A stretch of 64,000 bases of DNA from positions 62,001-126,000 of the forward strand of contig JAEYJO010000080.1 in assembly GCA_023408815.1 (NCBI GenBank). The letters are read 5' to 3'. The DNA is from Bacillota bacterium (lineage in GTDB: Bacteria; Bacillota; Clostridia; Lachnospirales; Lachnospiraceae). The translations under genes were made by a program, and so were the position numbers. Positions 9,103-18,631 of this stretch are shown one piece after another (within the stretch, counting starts at the first letter, position 1; every line of letters starts with the position of its first letter). The notes beneath the pieces were generated by a model. The model worked only from the letters and a program-made list of their open reading frames with translations, had not been told where the DNA came from and did not search any database.

Positions 9103-9137
9103 ATATTAATATTATTAATATAAATATGAAAATATTA

Positions 9138-9166
9138 TTGACAATTATATTTTTCAGTGATATGAT
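9138..9166 (+). promoter_or_regulatory. Sigma-A promoter of the amidohydrolase/ECF operon
   Basis: TTGACA (9138-9143), a 17-base spacer and TATGAT (9161-9166): nearly the vegetative consensus. It starts the 14-kb operon from 9286 to 23574. Confidence 0.8.
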
Positions 9167-9184
9167 TCATTTCAAGAAATGAAT
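9165..9184. promoter_or_regulatory. Palindrome at the transcription start
   Basis: ATTCATTTC and GAAATGAAT form a perfect inverted repeat around a 2-base centre. It overlaps the end of the -10 and the predicted start point. This is a typical place for a repressor operator; it could also be a 5' RNA hairpin. Confidence 0.45.
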
Positions 9185-9193
9185 GAAATAAAA

Positions 9194-9228
9194 AACGCAA
9201 AGAAGCAAATTGCTTTCTTTGCGTTTTT
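9194..9228 (+). terminator. Attenuator-like terminator ahead of the 9286 operon
   Basis: AACGCAAAGAA (9194-9204) pairs with TTCTTTGCGTT (9215-9225), followed by TTTT. It lies downstream of the promoter and upstream of the first start codon. It does not terminate eutBC alone, because the promoter at 9138 precedes it. Confidence 0.75.
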
Positions 9229-9285
9229 TGTGTAATAGGAAAGTATTTTTGGGATATACAAATACAGAAAGAAGGGATTTGCGGC

Positions 9286-11031
9286 ATGACGGATTTGTTA
9301 AAAGAAAGAATTAAATCTGCACAAGGGAAAAGACCGGCAGATAAATTGATTCAAAATGTTTTTTTGGTAAATGTTTTTAACGGAAAAATAGAAAAAAGTA
9401 ACATTTATATTGTGGGAGACAGTATTGCCAGAGTTTCCTTGAGCGAAAAGGATGACTTCCTGCAGGCGGATGAAATTATTCCGGGGGATGGAAAGTATAT
9501 TTTTCCGGGGTTGATAGATGCACACACACATATAGAAATGTCATTTATGTCCGCGGCCTCTTTTGTTGAAGCGGTAATCAGACAGGGAACTACTGGGGCT
9601 GTTTTGGATCTTCATGATATAGGCAATGTGGGATTGCAGGAAAGCATTGAATTTGCAAAGGAAATCAAGGCGACTCCCTTTCGAAGTCAGTTAATGCTGC
9701 CGCCTTGTATTCCGAGTGCTCCGGGCAGAGAAGATGCAGGCTGTGAAATGGACTTGAGGCTAATGAGAAAATGGCTTTCTGAAATAGATATTCATGGAAT
9801 CGGTGAGACCATGGACTTTATGAGAGTCGTTGATTGTGAAACAAAAATGCTGGAAATTCTGCAGGAAGCATTAGATCAGGGATTGCTCATTGAAGGGCAC
9901 TGCCCGGAATTGATGGGAGAGAAGCTGCAGGCATATGCGGCTGCAGGAGTAACGAGTGATCATGAATCAGTTTCTCTGGAAGAGATGTTGGAAAAATACA
10001 GACTCGGTTTCAAAGTCATATTGAGGAGGGGCTCCCTGGAGGAACCGGTAAATGCCAAGGAATTCTTAGACGCTATTGATAACCACAGTAATGTGCTGCT
10101 TTCGACAGACGGATGTATTCAATTGGATACGCTTGTGGATGAAGGTACCATGCTGAAGGCAGTAAGAGATTTGGTAAAAGAGGGAGTGAATCCGGTCACG
10201 GCAATTGAACTTGGTACGATTAATGTCGCGAGAGCGCATGGGCTGGATCACCAAATTGGCGTAATTGCCCCCGGAAGAAAAGCGGATATGGTTATGGTAG
10301 AAGACCTGAAAGACTTTAAACTTCATAGTGTGTTTCTGGGCGGGGTGCGGATTGACGAAGACTTTAAAACTCCCAGAGCACAGTTTTCTAAGGAGGTGCT
10401 CCATTCCGTTAAAATGTTACCTGTTTCGGAAAAGGACTTTTTTATTCCCAGTAAGAAACAATCGGAAAAGGTGCGGGTTATTGATGTCAGGGAAGATTCG
10501 CTGGTCACTGGATGTATTGTAGATACCTTTTGGCCAAGCAAAGGCCAAATTGAGGCAGATGTGGCCAGAGATTATTTAAAAATCAGCGTTTTTGACCGCT
10601 ATAAGGAAAATGGTGCTTATAAAAACGGTTTTGTCCATGGCTTTGGTTTTCGTAAGGGGGCATTGGCAGGAACCGTGGCTCAGGATTCTCAGAATATGAT
10701 TGTTGTCGGCGTACAGGAAGAGGATATGGCACTGGCTGTGAATTATGTGATAGAGAAACAAGGCGGAATAGCATATGCGGCAGACGGAAAAATCAGTTCT
10801 TTTATCCCTCTTCCGGTAGGCGGAATCATGAACCATACGCTGAGGCCCGCGCAGCTGCAAGCTGAATTTCATAAGCTTTCGGAAGCGGTAAAAAAGGAAG
10901 GCGGAAACTTTGAGAATCCATCTTTCGTGCTGGCTTTTATGCTGACCTGTCCGGTAATTCCCGATTTAAAGATTACAAACAGAGCACTCATTGCAGCAGA
11001 TACAGGAAAGGAAACGAGCCTGTTCGCATAA
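9286..11031 (+). CDS. Adenine-deaminase-like amidohydrolase
   Basis: Amidohydrolase-superfamily protein of 581 residues with the Ade layout: N-terminal beta domain, TIM barrel and a C-terminal Ade-specific domain. Metal-site elements are all present: HTHIE (about residues 82-86), GETMDF (about 174), EGHCPEL (about 204), SDHES (about 224) and STDG (about 270). Bacterial Ade normally has TDD at the last site. Ade converts adenine to hypoxanthine, but relatives act on other cyclic amidines and amides, so the substrate is open. It is the first gene of an operon with an ECF importer. Confidence 0.8.
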   Translation: MTDLLKERIKSAQGKRPADKLIQNVFLVNVFNGKIEKSNIYIVGDSIARVSLSEKDDFLQADEIIPGDGKYIFPGLIDAHTHIEMSFMSAASFVEAVIRQGTTGAVLDLHDIGNVGLQESIEFAKEIKATPFRSQLMLPPCIPSAPGREDAGCEMDLRLMRKWLSEIDIHGIGETMDFMRVVDCETKMLEILQEALDQGLLIEGHCPELMGEKLQAYAAAGVTSDHESVSLEEMLEKYRLGFKVILRRGSLEEPVNAKEFLDAIDNHSNVLLSTDGCIQLDTLVDEGTMLKAVRDLVKEGVNPVTAIELGTINVARAHGLDHQIGVIAPGRKADMVMVEDLKDFKLHSVFLGGVRIDEDFKTPRAQFSKEVLHSVKMLPVSEKDFFIPSKKQSEKVRVIDVREDSLVTGCIVDTFWPSKGQIEADVARDYLKISVFDRYKENGAYKNGFVHGFGFRKGALAGTVAQDSQNMIVVGVQEEDMALAVNYVIEKQGGIAYAADGKISSFIPLPVGGIMNHTLRPAQLQAEFHKLSEAVKKEGGNFENPSFVLAFMLTCPVIPDLKITNRALIAADTGKETSLFA

Positions 11032-11079
11032 AAAGGAATAAAAACAAAGAAAAGCAGAAGAAAAAAGGAGAGAAGCACT

Positions 11080-11688
11080 ATGAAGAAAAAAATGAACATG
11101 ATGACACTATCTTTAATTCCAATTGCAATAGCAATTAATCTCGTAGGCAATCAGATTGCAATTACCTTAAAACTCCCGTTGTATCTGGATACCATCGGAA
11201 CCATTCTTGTGGGCTCTCTTTGCGGACCTCTGGTAGGTCTGGTTACGGGTGCTTTATCCATCTGTGTAAATGGTATTTTTGATCCGATTAATTTTGCGTA
11301 TGTATTGAATGGTGTTTGCTATGGCGCGTTATCGGGCTTATTTGCGAAAAAAGGATGGATGAAAAAGCTGCCTACTGTTTTATTGACAGGAGTGATTATT
11401 GCAATTGCAGGAAATCTGTTATCCACTCCGGTTACCGTATTGCTATTTGGCGGAATAAGTGAAACCGGACAAAGCGTGCTGATTATTGCACTGCAGGCTA
11501 TGGGCTTTGGAGTAACGGCCGCCACATTTATTTCCGGAATGTTCATGGAAATCTTGGACAAAACCATTGCTGCCATTGTTGCATTTGTAATTATCAAAAG
11601 TATTTCTGACAGATTCTTATCAAGGTTTTCCTTGGGAAGCTTATATTATAAAAAAAATCATGCGGATGCTGAAGGAAGTGAAGAATAA
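11080..11688 (+). CDS. ECF transporter substrate-binding S component
   Basis: A 202-residue integral membrane protein with about six hydrophobic segments. The N-terminal pattern (NLVGNQIAITLKLPLYLDTIG) is typical of energy-coupling-factor S components. The substrate cannot be read from sequence. It shares the operon with its own T component and two ATPases, separated from them only by the epimerase-like gene, so it is a dedicated importer. The catabolic genes around it suggest a nucleobase, nucleoside or small sugar-like substrate. Confidence 0.8.
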   Translation: MKKKMNMMTLSLIPIAIAINLVGNQIAITLKLPLYLDTIGTILVGSLCGPLVGLVTGALSICVNGIFDPINFAYVLNGVCYGALSGLFAKKGWMKKLPTVLLTGVIIAIAGNLLSTPVTVLLFGGISETGQSVLIIALQAMGFGVTAATFISGMFMEILDKTIAAIVAFVIIKSISDRFLSRFSLGSLYYKKNHADAEGSEE

Positions 11689-11690
11689 AG

Positions 11691-12686
11691 ATGAATGTGT
11701 TAGTTACTGGAGCGGACGAGGTATGGGGATATTTAACGGCAGAAAGAATTTTGCAGGCTGAAACATTAACAAACAGCAAAGGGGAGCGGGAAACGGTTGA
11801 CTCTTTGGTATTGATAATTCATGAAAAGCCTTATCTAAGTGAGATAACGGAAGACTCCAGAGTAAAAACGGTGGTTGGAGACATTTCAGTTAAGGAATCT
11901 GTTACACCTATTATTCTGGACAATAACATTGATTCTATCTTTCATTTTGAAACCGTTACAAGAGACCGGGGAAATGGAGAAAATGATTTCGACGGTATGA
12001 TTCAGGTCAATGTATTCGGATCCTTAAATATTTTGGAAGCCTGCAGAGCCTCGGGGCGTAATCCGAAGCTTGTGTTTTGCAGCTCCTGCAGCGTATTTCA
12101 GGATGGAATCCGGACAGCTGTTTGCGCAGAGACAAGAAGAATGCCGTCCTCTACTTATGGAACGACAAAAGCGATTGTTGAGCTTTTGGTCGCAAATTAT
12201 ACGAAACGAGGCTTTGTGGATGGCAGAAATTCTATATTGCCAATGTGTGTAAGCTGGAAGCCCATAGGGGCGAATGGAGATTTCATGCACGAGGTATATC
12301 ATACACCTTTTGATGGTAAGGATGTTGAAGTCATAATTAAACCGGATACAGAATTGTTTTTTAACGGTTATTATACCTGTATCGAAAATCTGATTGAGAC
12401 TCATGAAATCCCTTCTGAAGAACTGGGAGAAGACCGCTCTGTTTTACAGCCCGGAATTACGGTATCTCTCAATGAAATGATGGATATGTTCCAAAAAATC
12501 GGCAAAGAAAGGGGAATTACAGTCGGGCAGATTGTAGAAAAATTCATTCCCGAAAAGCAGGAGGAATTTGATGCCTACAATAAGAAAACAGATTTTTCGC
12601 GGGCAAAACAGTTTGGATTTTCTAATGAAAATCTGGAGATGATAGTCAGAAGATATCTGAACGCATATTTGAAAATGAATTTGTGA
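11691..12686 (+). CDS. NAD-dependent epimerase/dehydratase (DenD-like)
   Basis: Extended short-chain dehydrogenase of 331 residues. The N-terminus MNVLVTGADEVWG corresponds to the glycine-rich NAD loop, but the usual GxxGxxG is altered (GADEVWG). The catalytic region has a serine-rich strand (FCSSCSVF) and YGTTK with tyrosine and lysine at about residues 155-159. The overall form recalls D-erythronate dehydrogenase DenD. It starts three bases after the S component gene and lies between S and T components. Confidence 0.65.
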   Translation: MNVLVTGADEVWGYLTAERILQAETLTNSKGERETVDSLVLIIHEKPYLSEITEDSRVKTVVGDISVKESVTPIILDNNIDSIFHFETVTRDRGNGENDFDGMIQVNVFGSLNILEACRASGRNPKLVFCSSCSVFQDGIRTAVCAETRRMPSSTYGTTKAIVELLVANYTKRGFVDGRNSILPMCVSWKPIGANGDFMHEVYHTPFDGKDVEVIIKPDTELFFNGYYTCIENLIETHEIPSEELGEDRSVLQPGITVSLNEMMDMFQKIGKERGITVGQIVEKFIPEKQEEFDAYNKKTDFSRAKQFGFSNENLEMIVRRYLNAYLKMNL

Positions 12687-12705
12687 ATGGAAAGGAAGAG
12701 TGCTT

Positions 12706-13500
12706 ATGGAAACAATTGAAAGCTTAGAAAATCGTTTTAGTGCAAAAAGCGGAAATAAAATTATTGATATGTATCCCCTGACCAAGCTTATTACGGCGGT
12801 GGCAGTTGCTCTTGTATCCTTTTTTATGCCGGGATTTTGGTATGGGTATGCAGTGTCTGCAATATGTATTATTCTGGCGGCGTATTGCAAAAAGTTAAAA
12901 AGTTTTCTGTTGGTATTTGCCAGATTGTTTTTCTTTTTTGTCTTGCTGCTCATATGCTGCAGATCCATTTTTTACACAGGCGGAGATGAATTGTTTCACA
13001 TAGGTGCGGTGATTTTTAAAAGGCAGGGATTCTTCGACGGACTGGAATTATCATCGGTAATTCTTGCCTTTGTATCATCGCTTATGATGTTTACCTTGAG
13101 CACCGGCATTGAGGATTTAATGATTTTTATGGAAGAAAAAGGAGTCCCCTGCTCGGTAAGCTTTATTGTTCTTTCCGCTTTTCAAATGATTCCGGAAATG
13201 AGTGCCAGAGCGAAAACAATACAGGATTCCCAGAAATCCAGAGGAATCGAGACAGAAGGAAATGTATTTGTCAGGGCAAAAGCATTTCTGCCCACACTGG
13301 GACCGCTGGTGCTTTCATCGATCAGCGATGCGGAAGAAAAGTCTTTGGCACTTGAGGCAAGAGGATTTAATTATAATGCGTCAAGGACCAAGGTAAAAAC
13401 AATATTTGATTCCAGGGCACAGAGATTTGCCAGATATTTCATTGCTTTTCTCGCGGTTGCCGGTATTGCGGGAGGTGCTTACTTTAAATGGATGATATAA
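12706..13500 (+). CDS. ECF transporter T component
   Basis: Transmembrane coupling protein of 264 residues. Four to five hydrophobic helices occupy about residues 25-130. The cytoplasmic coupling region contains two ARG-like signatures, QDSQKSRGIE (about 174-183) and ALEARGF (about 214-220), which contact the ATPases. I chose the ATG at 12706; a GTG two codons upstream is possible. Its 3' end overlaps the first ATPase gene by 13 bases. Confidence 0.88.
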   Translation: METIESLENRFSAKSGNKIIDMYPLTKLITAVAVALVSFFMPGFWYGYAVSAICIILAAYCKKLKSFLLVFARLFFFFVLLLICCRSIFYTGGDELFHIGAVIFKRQGFFDGLELSSVILAFVSSLMMFTLSTGIEDLMIFMEEKGVPCSVSFIVLSAFQMIPEMSARAKTIQDSQKSRGIETEGNVFVRAKAFLPTLGPLVLSSISDAEEKSLALEARGFNYNASRTKVKTIFDSRAQRFARYFIAFLAVAGIAGGAYFKWMI

Positions 13501-14345
13501 GACTGGAAGATGTGACCTATACCTATCCTGCCACAAATAAACCGGCAGTGAAGCATTTGAATCTGACGATCGGGAAGGGCGAATTTGTTGCTGTCGTCGG
13601 GAAAAACGGCAGCGGAAAAACCACTTTATGCAACATTATCAGAGGCTTTATTCCGCATTTTTATGAAGGAAAATTAAAGGGAAATGTTTATTTAAAAGGA
13701 AAAGAAATCAGAGAGCACACGATCGGTGATTTAACATTGGATGCCGGCTATGTTTTTCAGAATCCGTTTTCGCAGAACAGCGGAACAAAGAACACCGTAT
13801 TTGAAGAAATTGGCTATGGTCTTGAAAATATCGGAGTTGAGCGGCGCGAAATTATCCGCAGAGTAAAAGATATCATTGCCCTTTTGGAGATTGAGCATTT
13901 GCAATTCAAATCTCCCGTGGAATTATCGGGCGGACAGAGACAAAGAGTTGCGCTTGCTTCAATTATCGTCATGGAGCCGGATATCCTGATCATTGATGAA
14001 CCCACCTCGCAGCTGGATCCCAAGGGAACAGATGATGTGTTCAAAATAATTAAAAAAATGAAAGATAAAGGCAAAACGGTCATTCTGGTCGAACACAAAA
14101 TTGACCGGATTGCAGAGTACGCGGACAGGGTCATTTATATGAACGAGGGAGAGATCTTACGGGACGGACCTACTAAAACAGTGCTGACAGATCAATCCTT
14201 GCTGCCATACAATCCGATGCTCCCCCAATTTGCGTTTCTTGGAATGAGGCTTGTGCAGGAGGGGATCAATATAAATGATATTCCTGTAACTTTGCAGGAA
14301 GCGGTTCAGGTAATGAGTAAACTGACAATACAGGAACGAGGTTAG
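13488..14345 (+). CDS. ECF transporter ATPase A1
   Basis: ABC ATPase of 285 residues energising the ECF importer. Walker A is GKNGSGKTT (about residues 38-46), the signature is LSGGQRQRVALAS (about 146), and Walker B is ILIIDEPTSQLDP. The Q-loop and H-loop (VEHK) are present. Both motifs are canonical, so this half probably carries a complete catalytic site. It overlaps the T component gene and is followed two bases later by A2. Confidence 0.93.
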   Translation: MDDIRLEDVTYTYPATNKPAVKHLNLTIGKGEFVAVVGKNGSGKTTLCNIIRGFIPHFYEGKLKGNVYLKGKEIREHTIGDLTLDAGYVFQNPFSQNSGTKNTVFEEIGYGLENIGVERREIIRRVKDIIALLEIEHLQFKSPVELSGGQRQRVALASIIVMEPDILIIDEPTSQLDPKGTDDVFKIIKKMKDKGKTVILVEHKIDRIAEYADRVIYMNEGEILRDGPTKTVLTDQSLLPYNPMLPQFAFLGMRLVQEGININDIPVTLQEAVQVMSKLTIQERG

Positions 14346-14347
14346 CT

Positions 14348-15151
14348 ATGCCGATATTAGAATTGAAAAACGTATCTTTTAAATACCCCAGTGGATTTGA
14401 GGCAATTACAGATTTGAATCTGTCTTTTGAAAAGGGAGAAAAGGTTGCGATCATCGGAGAAAACGGGGCCGGAAAAACAACGACGGCAAAACTCCTCAAC
14501 GGACTTCTCCGTCCCACCCAAGGGGCGCTGCTTTTAAATGGGAAGGATGCGGTAAAAAGGACGACAGCACAGGTTGCCCGTGATGTGGGTTATGTGTTTC
14601 AAAACCCGGACGATCAGATTTTTAATAATGATGTGTATTCGGAAATTATATATACGCCCAAGTACTACAAGCTTTCCGAGGATGAAATCAAGCGCAGAGC
14701 GGACAAGGCGTTGAAGATGATCCACATGGAAAAAACAGCTCATGAAAATCCATACAACCTCTCCTATTCGCTTCGTAAATTTGTTACCATAGGTGCGGTA
14801 ATCGCAATGGAAACAGAAGTGATGATATTTGATGAGCCAACCGCCGGTCAGGACAAGGACGGAATGGACACGCTGGACAGCATCATCGAAACGCTGCATC
14901 AGGAAGGAAAAACTATCCTTACCATTACCCATGATATGGAATTTGTAGTTCGGAACTTTGACAGGGTCATTGTTATGGCGCATGGGAATGTAATTGCGGA
15001 CGGAGATAAAAGAGATATTTTCTGGCAGCACGATATTTTAAAAGAAGCAGCGATCCATCAGCCGTACATTGCGCAGCTGGCGCACGAAATTAATATGAGA
15101 GAGCATGTGCTTGATGTGGATGAGTTTGCCGCCCGGATACACAAAAAATAA
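14348..15151 (+). CDS. ECF transporter ATPase A2
   Basis: Second ABC ATPase, 267 residues. Walker A is GENGAGKTTTAK and Walker B is MIFDEPTAGQDKDG. The signature region reads LSYSLRKFVTIG instead of LSGGQ. This resembles a known ECF ATPase subgroup and makes the A1/A2 pair asymmetric. It completes the S-T-A-A importer encoded at 11080-15151. Confidence 0.92.
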   Translation: MPILELKNVSFKYPSGFEAITDLNLSFEKGEKVAIIGENGAGKTTTAKLLNGLLRPTQGALLLNGKDAVKRTTAQVARDVGYVFQNPDDQIFNNDVYSEIIYTPKYYKLSEDEIKRRADKALKMIHMEKTAHENPYNLSYSLRKFVTIGAVIAMETEVMIFDEPTAGQDKDGMDTLDSIIETLHQEGKTILTITHDMEFVVRNFDRVIVMAHGNVIADGDKRDIFWQHDILKEAAIHQPYIAQLAHEINMREHVLDVDEFAARIHKK

Positions 15152-15171
15152 GTAAAGAGAGGGGCATTAAT

Positions 15172-16545
15172 ATGAACATTGGCCTGATTTGTACACCGGA
15201 TCCTTTGCATGGATGTACCGGACAGATAGAAAAAATAACGGAAAAGCTAAATTCCTATGGAACACTTTTTGAGGCGCCGATTTGCCTTACAGACCTTCCG
15301 TCGGCAACCGAAGCAAGAAGATATTTTGTCGAAAAAGAGGTCGCCGTAGTTCTGGTAATGTGCTGCACCTTATCGGGTGACGGGGATTTGATGTTTCCGT
15401 TGTGCGATGCCGCACCATGGGAAATAGCGGTGTGGAGTCCCGCCTATAAAGAACCGGAGGGTTTTTTGATCAATAATTCGTTAACCTGTGCGAACCTATA
15501 TATGAGCACCGCCAAAATTCAGTTTCCGAATCGATACGTTAAGTGGCTTTATGGGAATGTGGATTCCCCATTTATGAAGGAGAGATTATCGGTATTCCTA
15601 AAAGCACTGAAGGTAAAGGCAGTGCTGAAAAATGCCGTAATTGCACGTATAGGAGGCACTGCGGAGGGGTTTATTAATCTGGCTTATGATCCATGCCGTA
15701 TCCGCAGTATCTTTGGAAGCCGGATTGTTGATTATGAAATTTCAGATTTACTGGCAAGAATGGAGCAGGCGGATGAGCAGAAGGCGAAGTCTCTGGCTCT
15801 GGAAATGAAAGAGAGTTCCAGTAGCTGTTCGGTATCTGAACAGCAGTTGGTCAAGACAGCAAAACTGGTGCTGGCGGTAGAAGCGATGAGGGATGAACTC
15901 GGTATTTCAGCATTTGCCATCAGCTGCTGGCCTAAATTCCAGATTGAGGCGGGACTTTCCACCTGTACGGCCTTTGGAATGCTGAATGAAAGAGGCACGA
16001 TAGTTTCCTGTGAAGGAGATGTGCCCGGTGCCATGACTATGCTGGCGTTAAAAACAGCCTCAGGATATCCGGCAATGATTATGGATATGACAACGGGAAG
16101 TGAAGAAGCGGACGCCATTACCTTTTGGCACTGCGGCGTGGGTCTGCCGGGCTATGCGGACAGCTGCGGGTTTTGCTTGGATAAATATCCGCAGGATCCG
16201 GCTATTATGGATGAGCCGGGGGTTTCCACAGACATGAAATTTGCCTCCGGCCACGTGACAATATGCAGAATGAACGGAACCGCGGCAAATGAGATTTTGG
16301 TCTGCCAGAGCGATATTGTGGAAGGACCGGACCGGTCATACCGGGGAGCAAGAGGCTGGTTTGGCAATTTTACTATGGATAGTGAAAAAATATCGTTTGC
16401 AGATATTTTCAATACGATATTTTTGTCGGGGAATGCCCATCATTATATCATTGTAAAAGGAAATGCGGAAGATATAATAAGACAGCTGGGGAAGATAATG
16501 GATTTGGACATAATTCCGCTGATAAAACATAAGGTTTATGATTAA
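15172..16545 (+). CDS. L-fucose-isomerase-like protein
   Basis: A 457-residue protein of the fucose/arabinose isomerase fold. The C-terminal half shows CEGDVPGAMTMLALKTASG and FWHCGVG, similar to substrate and metal sites of FucI relatives. It is shorter than canonical FucI (about 590). Its setting with an FGGY kinase, a class II aldolase and an iron alcohol dehydrogenase mirrors fucI-fucK-fucA-fucO, so ketose/aldose isomerisation is the best guess. The sugar is not known. Confidence 0.7.
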   Translation: MNIGLICTPDPLHGCTGQIEKITEKLNSYGTLFEAPICLTDLPSATEARRYFVEKEVAVVLVMCCTLSGDGDLMFPLCDAAPWEIAVWSPAYKEPEGFLINNSLTCANLYMSTAKIQFPNRYVKWLYGNVDSPFMKERLSVFLKALKVKAVLKNAVIARIGGTAEGFINLAYDPCRIRSIFGSRIVDYEISDLLARMEQADEQKAKSLALEMKESSSSCSVSEQQLVKTAKLVLAVEAMRDELGISAFAISCWPKFQIEAGLSTCTAFGMLNERGTIVSCEGDVPGAMTMLALKTASGYPAMIMDMTTGSEEADAITFWHCGVGLPGYADSCGFCLDKYPQDPAIMDEPGVSTDMKFASGHVTICRMNGTAANEILVCQSDIVEGPDRSYRGARGWFGNFTMDSEKISFADIFNTIFLSGNAHHYIIVKGNAEDIIRQLGKIMDLDIIPLIKHKVYD

Positions 16546-16565
16546 AAGAAAAGGGATGATGATAA

Positions 16566-17606
16566 ATGGATGAGAAAATGAAAAAGGTTGTTGTTCATGG
16601 AACAAAAAACCACGAAATCGTCATGGCGGACAAGCCGGTGCCAAAAGAAGGAGAGGTTTTAATCCGAATCGAGGGATGCGGCATTTGTGCCGGCGACCGT
16701 TCTATGTACATGGGAACGGCACCATGGGGAGAAATCGAAAACGATATGGTGCTCGGTCATGAGTACGTTGGAATTGTGGAAGTCTTGGGCAGCCGGACCG
16801 GGCATCTCGGCCTTTCGGTGGGAGACAGATGTATTGCGGAAATCCAGATTCCATGCGGTAAATGCTATTACTGTACCCATGGTCTGAGGCATTTGTGCAC
16901 CGATGAATCCGGCTTTTTGGAGGGCGGCTGGGCACAATATATGATTCTGCGTAAAAACGCGATTATCCACAAGGTTCCGCTTTCCATTCCCAAGATGAAC
17001 GCCGTGCTTATTGAGCCGCTGTCCTGTTCGGCGCATGGTGTAAGCCGGGCAAATATTTCCATGAAGGATGTTGTCGTGATTTCCGGTATGGGTGCTATCG
17101 GACTTGGAATGATTCAATTCGCCAAGCTGCATACACCATATAAGCTGATAGGTCTGGACGTGAACGACGAGATGCTGGAAACCGCAAAAGAGTTTGGCGC
17201 AGAGTATGTATTTAATCCGGCCAAACAAGATGTGGAGGAGGAAATCAAGAAACTGACAGACGGTCTTGGGGCGGATATTTATATTGAAGCTTCCGGAAAT
17301 GGCAGGTCTCTGGATATGGGACTGAAGGTATTGAGGAAGAGAGGCCGCTTGGTAGTATACGGAGTTTATCCCAAGCCGGTGCAGGTTGATTTCAACTATG
17401 TCAGTGAATATAAGGAACTGGAAATTGTCGGAGGACACCTGAGCCCGGATACCTATGACTATGTCATTAAATGTCTTGCACAGGGCTTGATACATCCGGA
17501 GAAGATGATAACAGATGTATATACGCTGGATCAGTTTGAAGAGGCTGTTTATGCAAAAGAAAGAAATAAGCACTCCATTAAAACAGTTCTTTTACCGGAA
17601 TGCTGA
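16566..17606 (+). CDS. Zinc-dependent alcohol/polyol dehydrogenase
   Basis: Medium-chain dehydrogenase of 346 residues. Catalytic zinc ligands are in GCGICAGD and GHEYVG. The structural zinc is bound by four cysteines in PCGKCYYCTHGLRHLC. The nucleotide loop is GMGAIGLG near residue 174. Family resemblance is to L-threitol/erythritol and sorbitol-type dehydrogenases. Substrate specificity cannot be set. It lies between the isomerase and hydroxyacid dehydrogenase genes in the same operon. Confidence 0.8.
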   Translation: MDEKMKKVVVHGTKNHEIVMADKPVPKEGEVLIRIEGCGICAGDRSMYMGTAPWGEIENDMVLGHEYVGIVEVLGSRTGHLGLSVGDRCIAEIQIPCGKCYYCTHGLRHLCTDESGFLEGGWAQYMILRKNAIIHKVPLSIPKMNAVLIEPLSCSAHGVSRANISMKDVVVISGMGAIGLGMIQFAKLHTPYKLIGLDVNDEMLETAKEFGAEYVFNPAKQDVEEEIKKLTDGLGADIYIEASGNGRSLDMGLKVLRKRGRLVVYGVYPKPVQVDFNYVSEYKELEIVGGHLSPDTYDYVIKCLAQGLIHPEKMITDVYTLDQFEEAVYAKERNKHSIKTVLLPEC

Positions 17607-17638
17607 CAAAAGGAATTCTACAGAAAGAGGATACGTTA

Positions 17639-18631
17639 ATGAAAATATATATTACAGCGCCGTTTTCGGATGAGGTAATTGAAAATTTACAAAAGAATCA
17701 TGAGATTGTGTTCGAACCATGGTCGGAGGACGCAGAATTGATGAATGAGAAAGAGCTGAACAGGAAGCTGATTGAGGCTGGCTGCGATGTTTTTATTTGT
17801 GAATCGGATATTGTAACTGAGAAGGTATTGGAAAATGTTCAAAATCTAAAAATGATCTGTGTCTGCAGAGCCGGAGTCAATGATATAGATTTAGAGGCAT
17901 GTACGAAAAAACACATTTTGGTAACCAATACTCCTGGACGGAATGCGGAGGCGGTTGCAGAGTTTACGGTTGCGCTCATGATCATGTCATGCCGTTTCAT
18001 TTCCCGGGGAGAGCGGGCAATCAGAGAAGGACGCTGGGTAGATAATGATACCTTGTATTTTCAGATGAGAGGAATTGAACTACCGGGAAGGAGTGTCTCC
18101 TTCATTGGATTTGGTGAGGTTCCGAAGAAACTGTCCAAGCTGCTAAAAGCGTTTGGAGTGAAAATGTATGCGTATGACCCGTTTGTAGCGCAAGAAACAG
18201 CGGATGAATATGAAGTGACAATGGTTTCTTTAGAAGAGGCATTTGAACGGGGAGACTTTGTTTCCAACCATTTGCCGGTAACGAAGGAAACAAAACGATT
18301 GCTGGATAAGCGGTTGTTTATCAAAATGAAAAAAGAAGCAGTTTTTTTGAATACGGCCAGAGCGGCAACTATTGTGGAAGCAGATATCGTGAATTGTCTG
18401 AGGAATAGCAAAATTGCGGGCGCATGCTTTGATGTGTTTGAAGAAGAGCCCATTTCTATGGACAGTCCTTTGCTGGCGCTTGATAATGTCATCGTAACAC
18501 CGCATCTTGCGGGTGCATCTCTTGACGTTGTAGCCAATCATTCCCAAATGGTACAAAAGGATATCACGCTGTTCGTAAACGGTGCTAAACCCGCGCATCT
18601 GGTAAATAAGGAGGTTTTGGACAAGTCGTGA
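17639..18631 (+). CDS. NAD-dependent 2-hydroxyacid dehydrogenase
   Basis: D-2-hydroxyacid dehydrogenase family, 330 residues. The catalytic arginine lies in NTARAAT, the glutamate in FEEEP and the histidine in TPHLAGAS. The NAD loop is GFGEVP, so the third glycine of GxGxxG is replaced by proline, which may alter cofactor binding. I chose the ATG at 17639, preceded by AAAGAGGATACG; an ATG at 17600 overlaps the upstream gene. The stop overlaps the kinase start. Confidence 0.8.
   Translation: MKIYITAPFSDEVIENLQKNHEIVFEPWSEDAELMNEKELNRKLIEAGCDVFICESDIVTEKVLENVQNLKMICVCRAGVNDIDLEACTKKHILVTNTPGRNAEAVAEFTVALMIMSCRFISRGERAIREGRWVDNDTLYFQMRGIELPGRSVSFIGFGEVPKKLSKLLKAFGVKMYAYDPFVAQETADEYEVTMVSLEEAFERGDFVSNHLPVTKETKRLLDKRLFIKMKKEAVFLNTARAATIVEADIVNCLRNSKIAGACFDVFEEEPISMDSPLLALDNVIVTPHLAGASLDVVANHSQMVQKDITLFVNGAKPAHLVNKEVLDKS

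Noticed and set aside
9103..9228. The hairpin at 9194-9228 as a simple terminator of eutBC
   Set aside because: A near-consensus promoter at 9138-9166 lies between eutC and the hairpin, so the hairpin belongs mainly to the next operon's leader, though it could also stop read-through from eutBC.
16659..17573. 304-codon minus-strand open frame
   Set aside because: It is antisense to the zinc alcohol dehydrogenase, whose zinc and cofactor motifs are clear. The antisense translation is rich in His and Cys in a way typical of a shadow frame.
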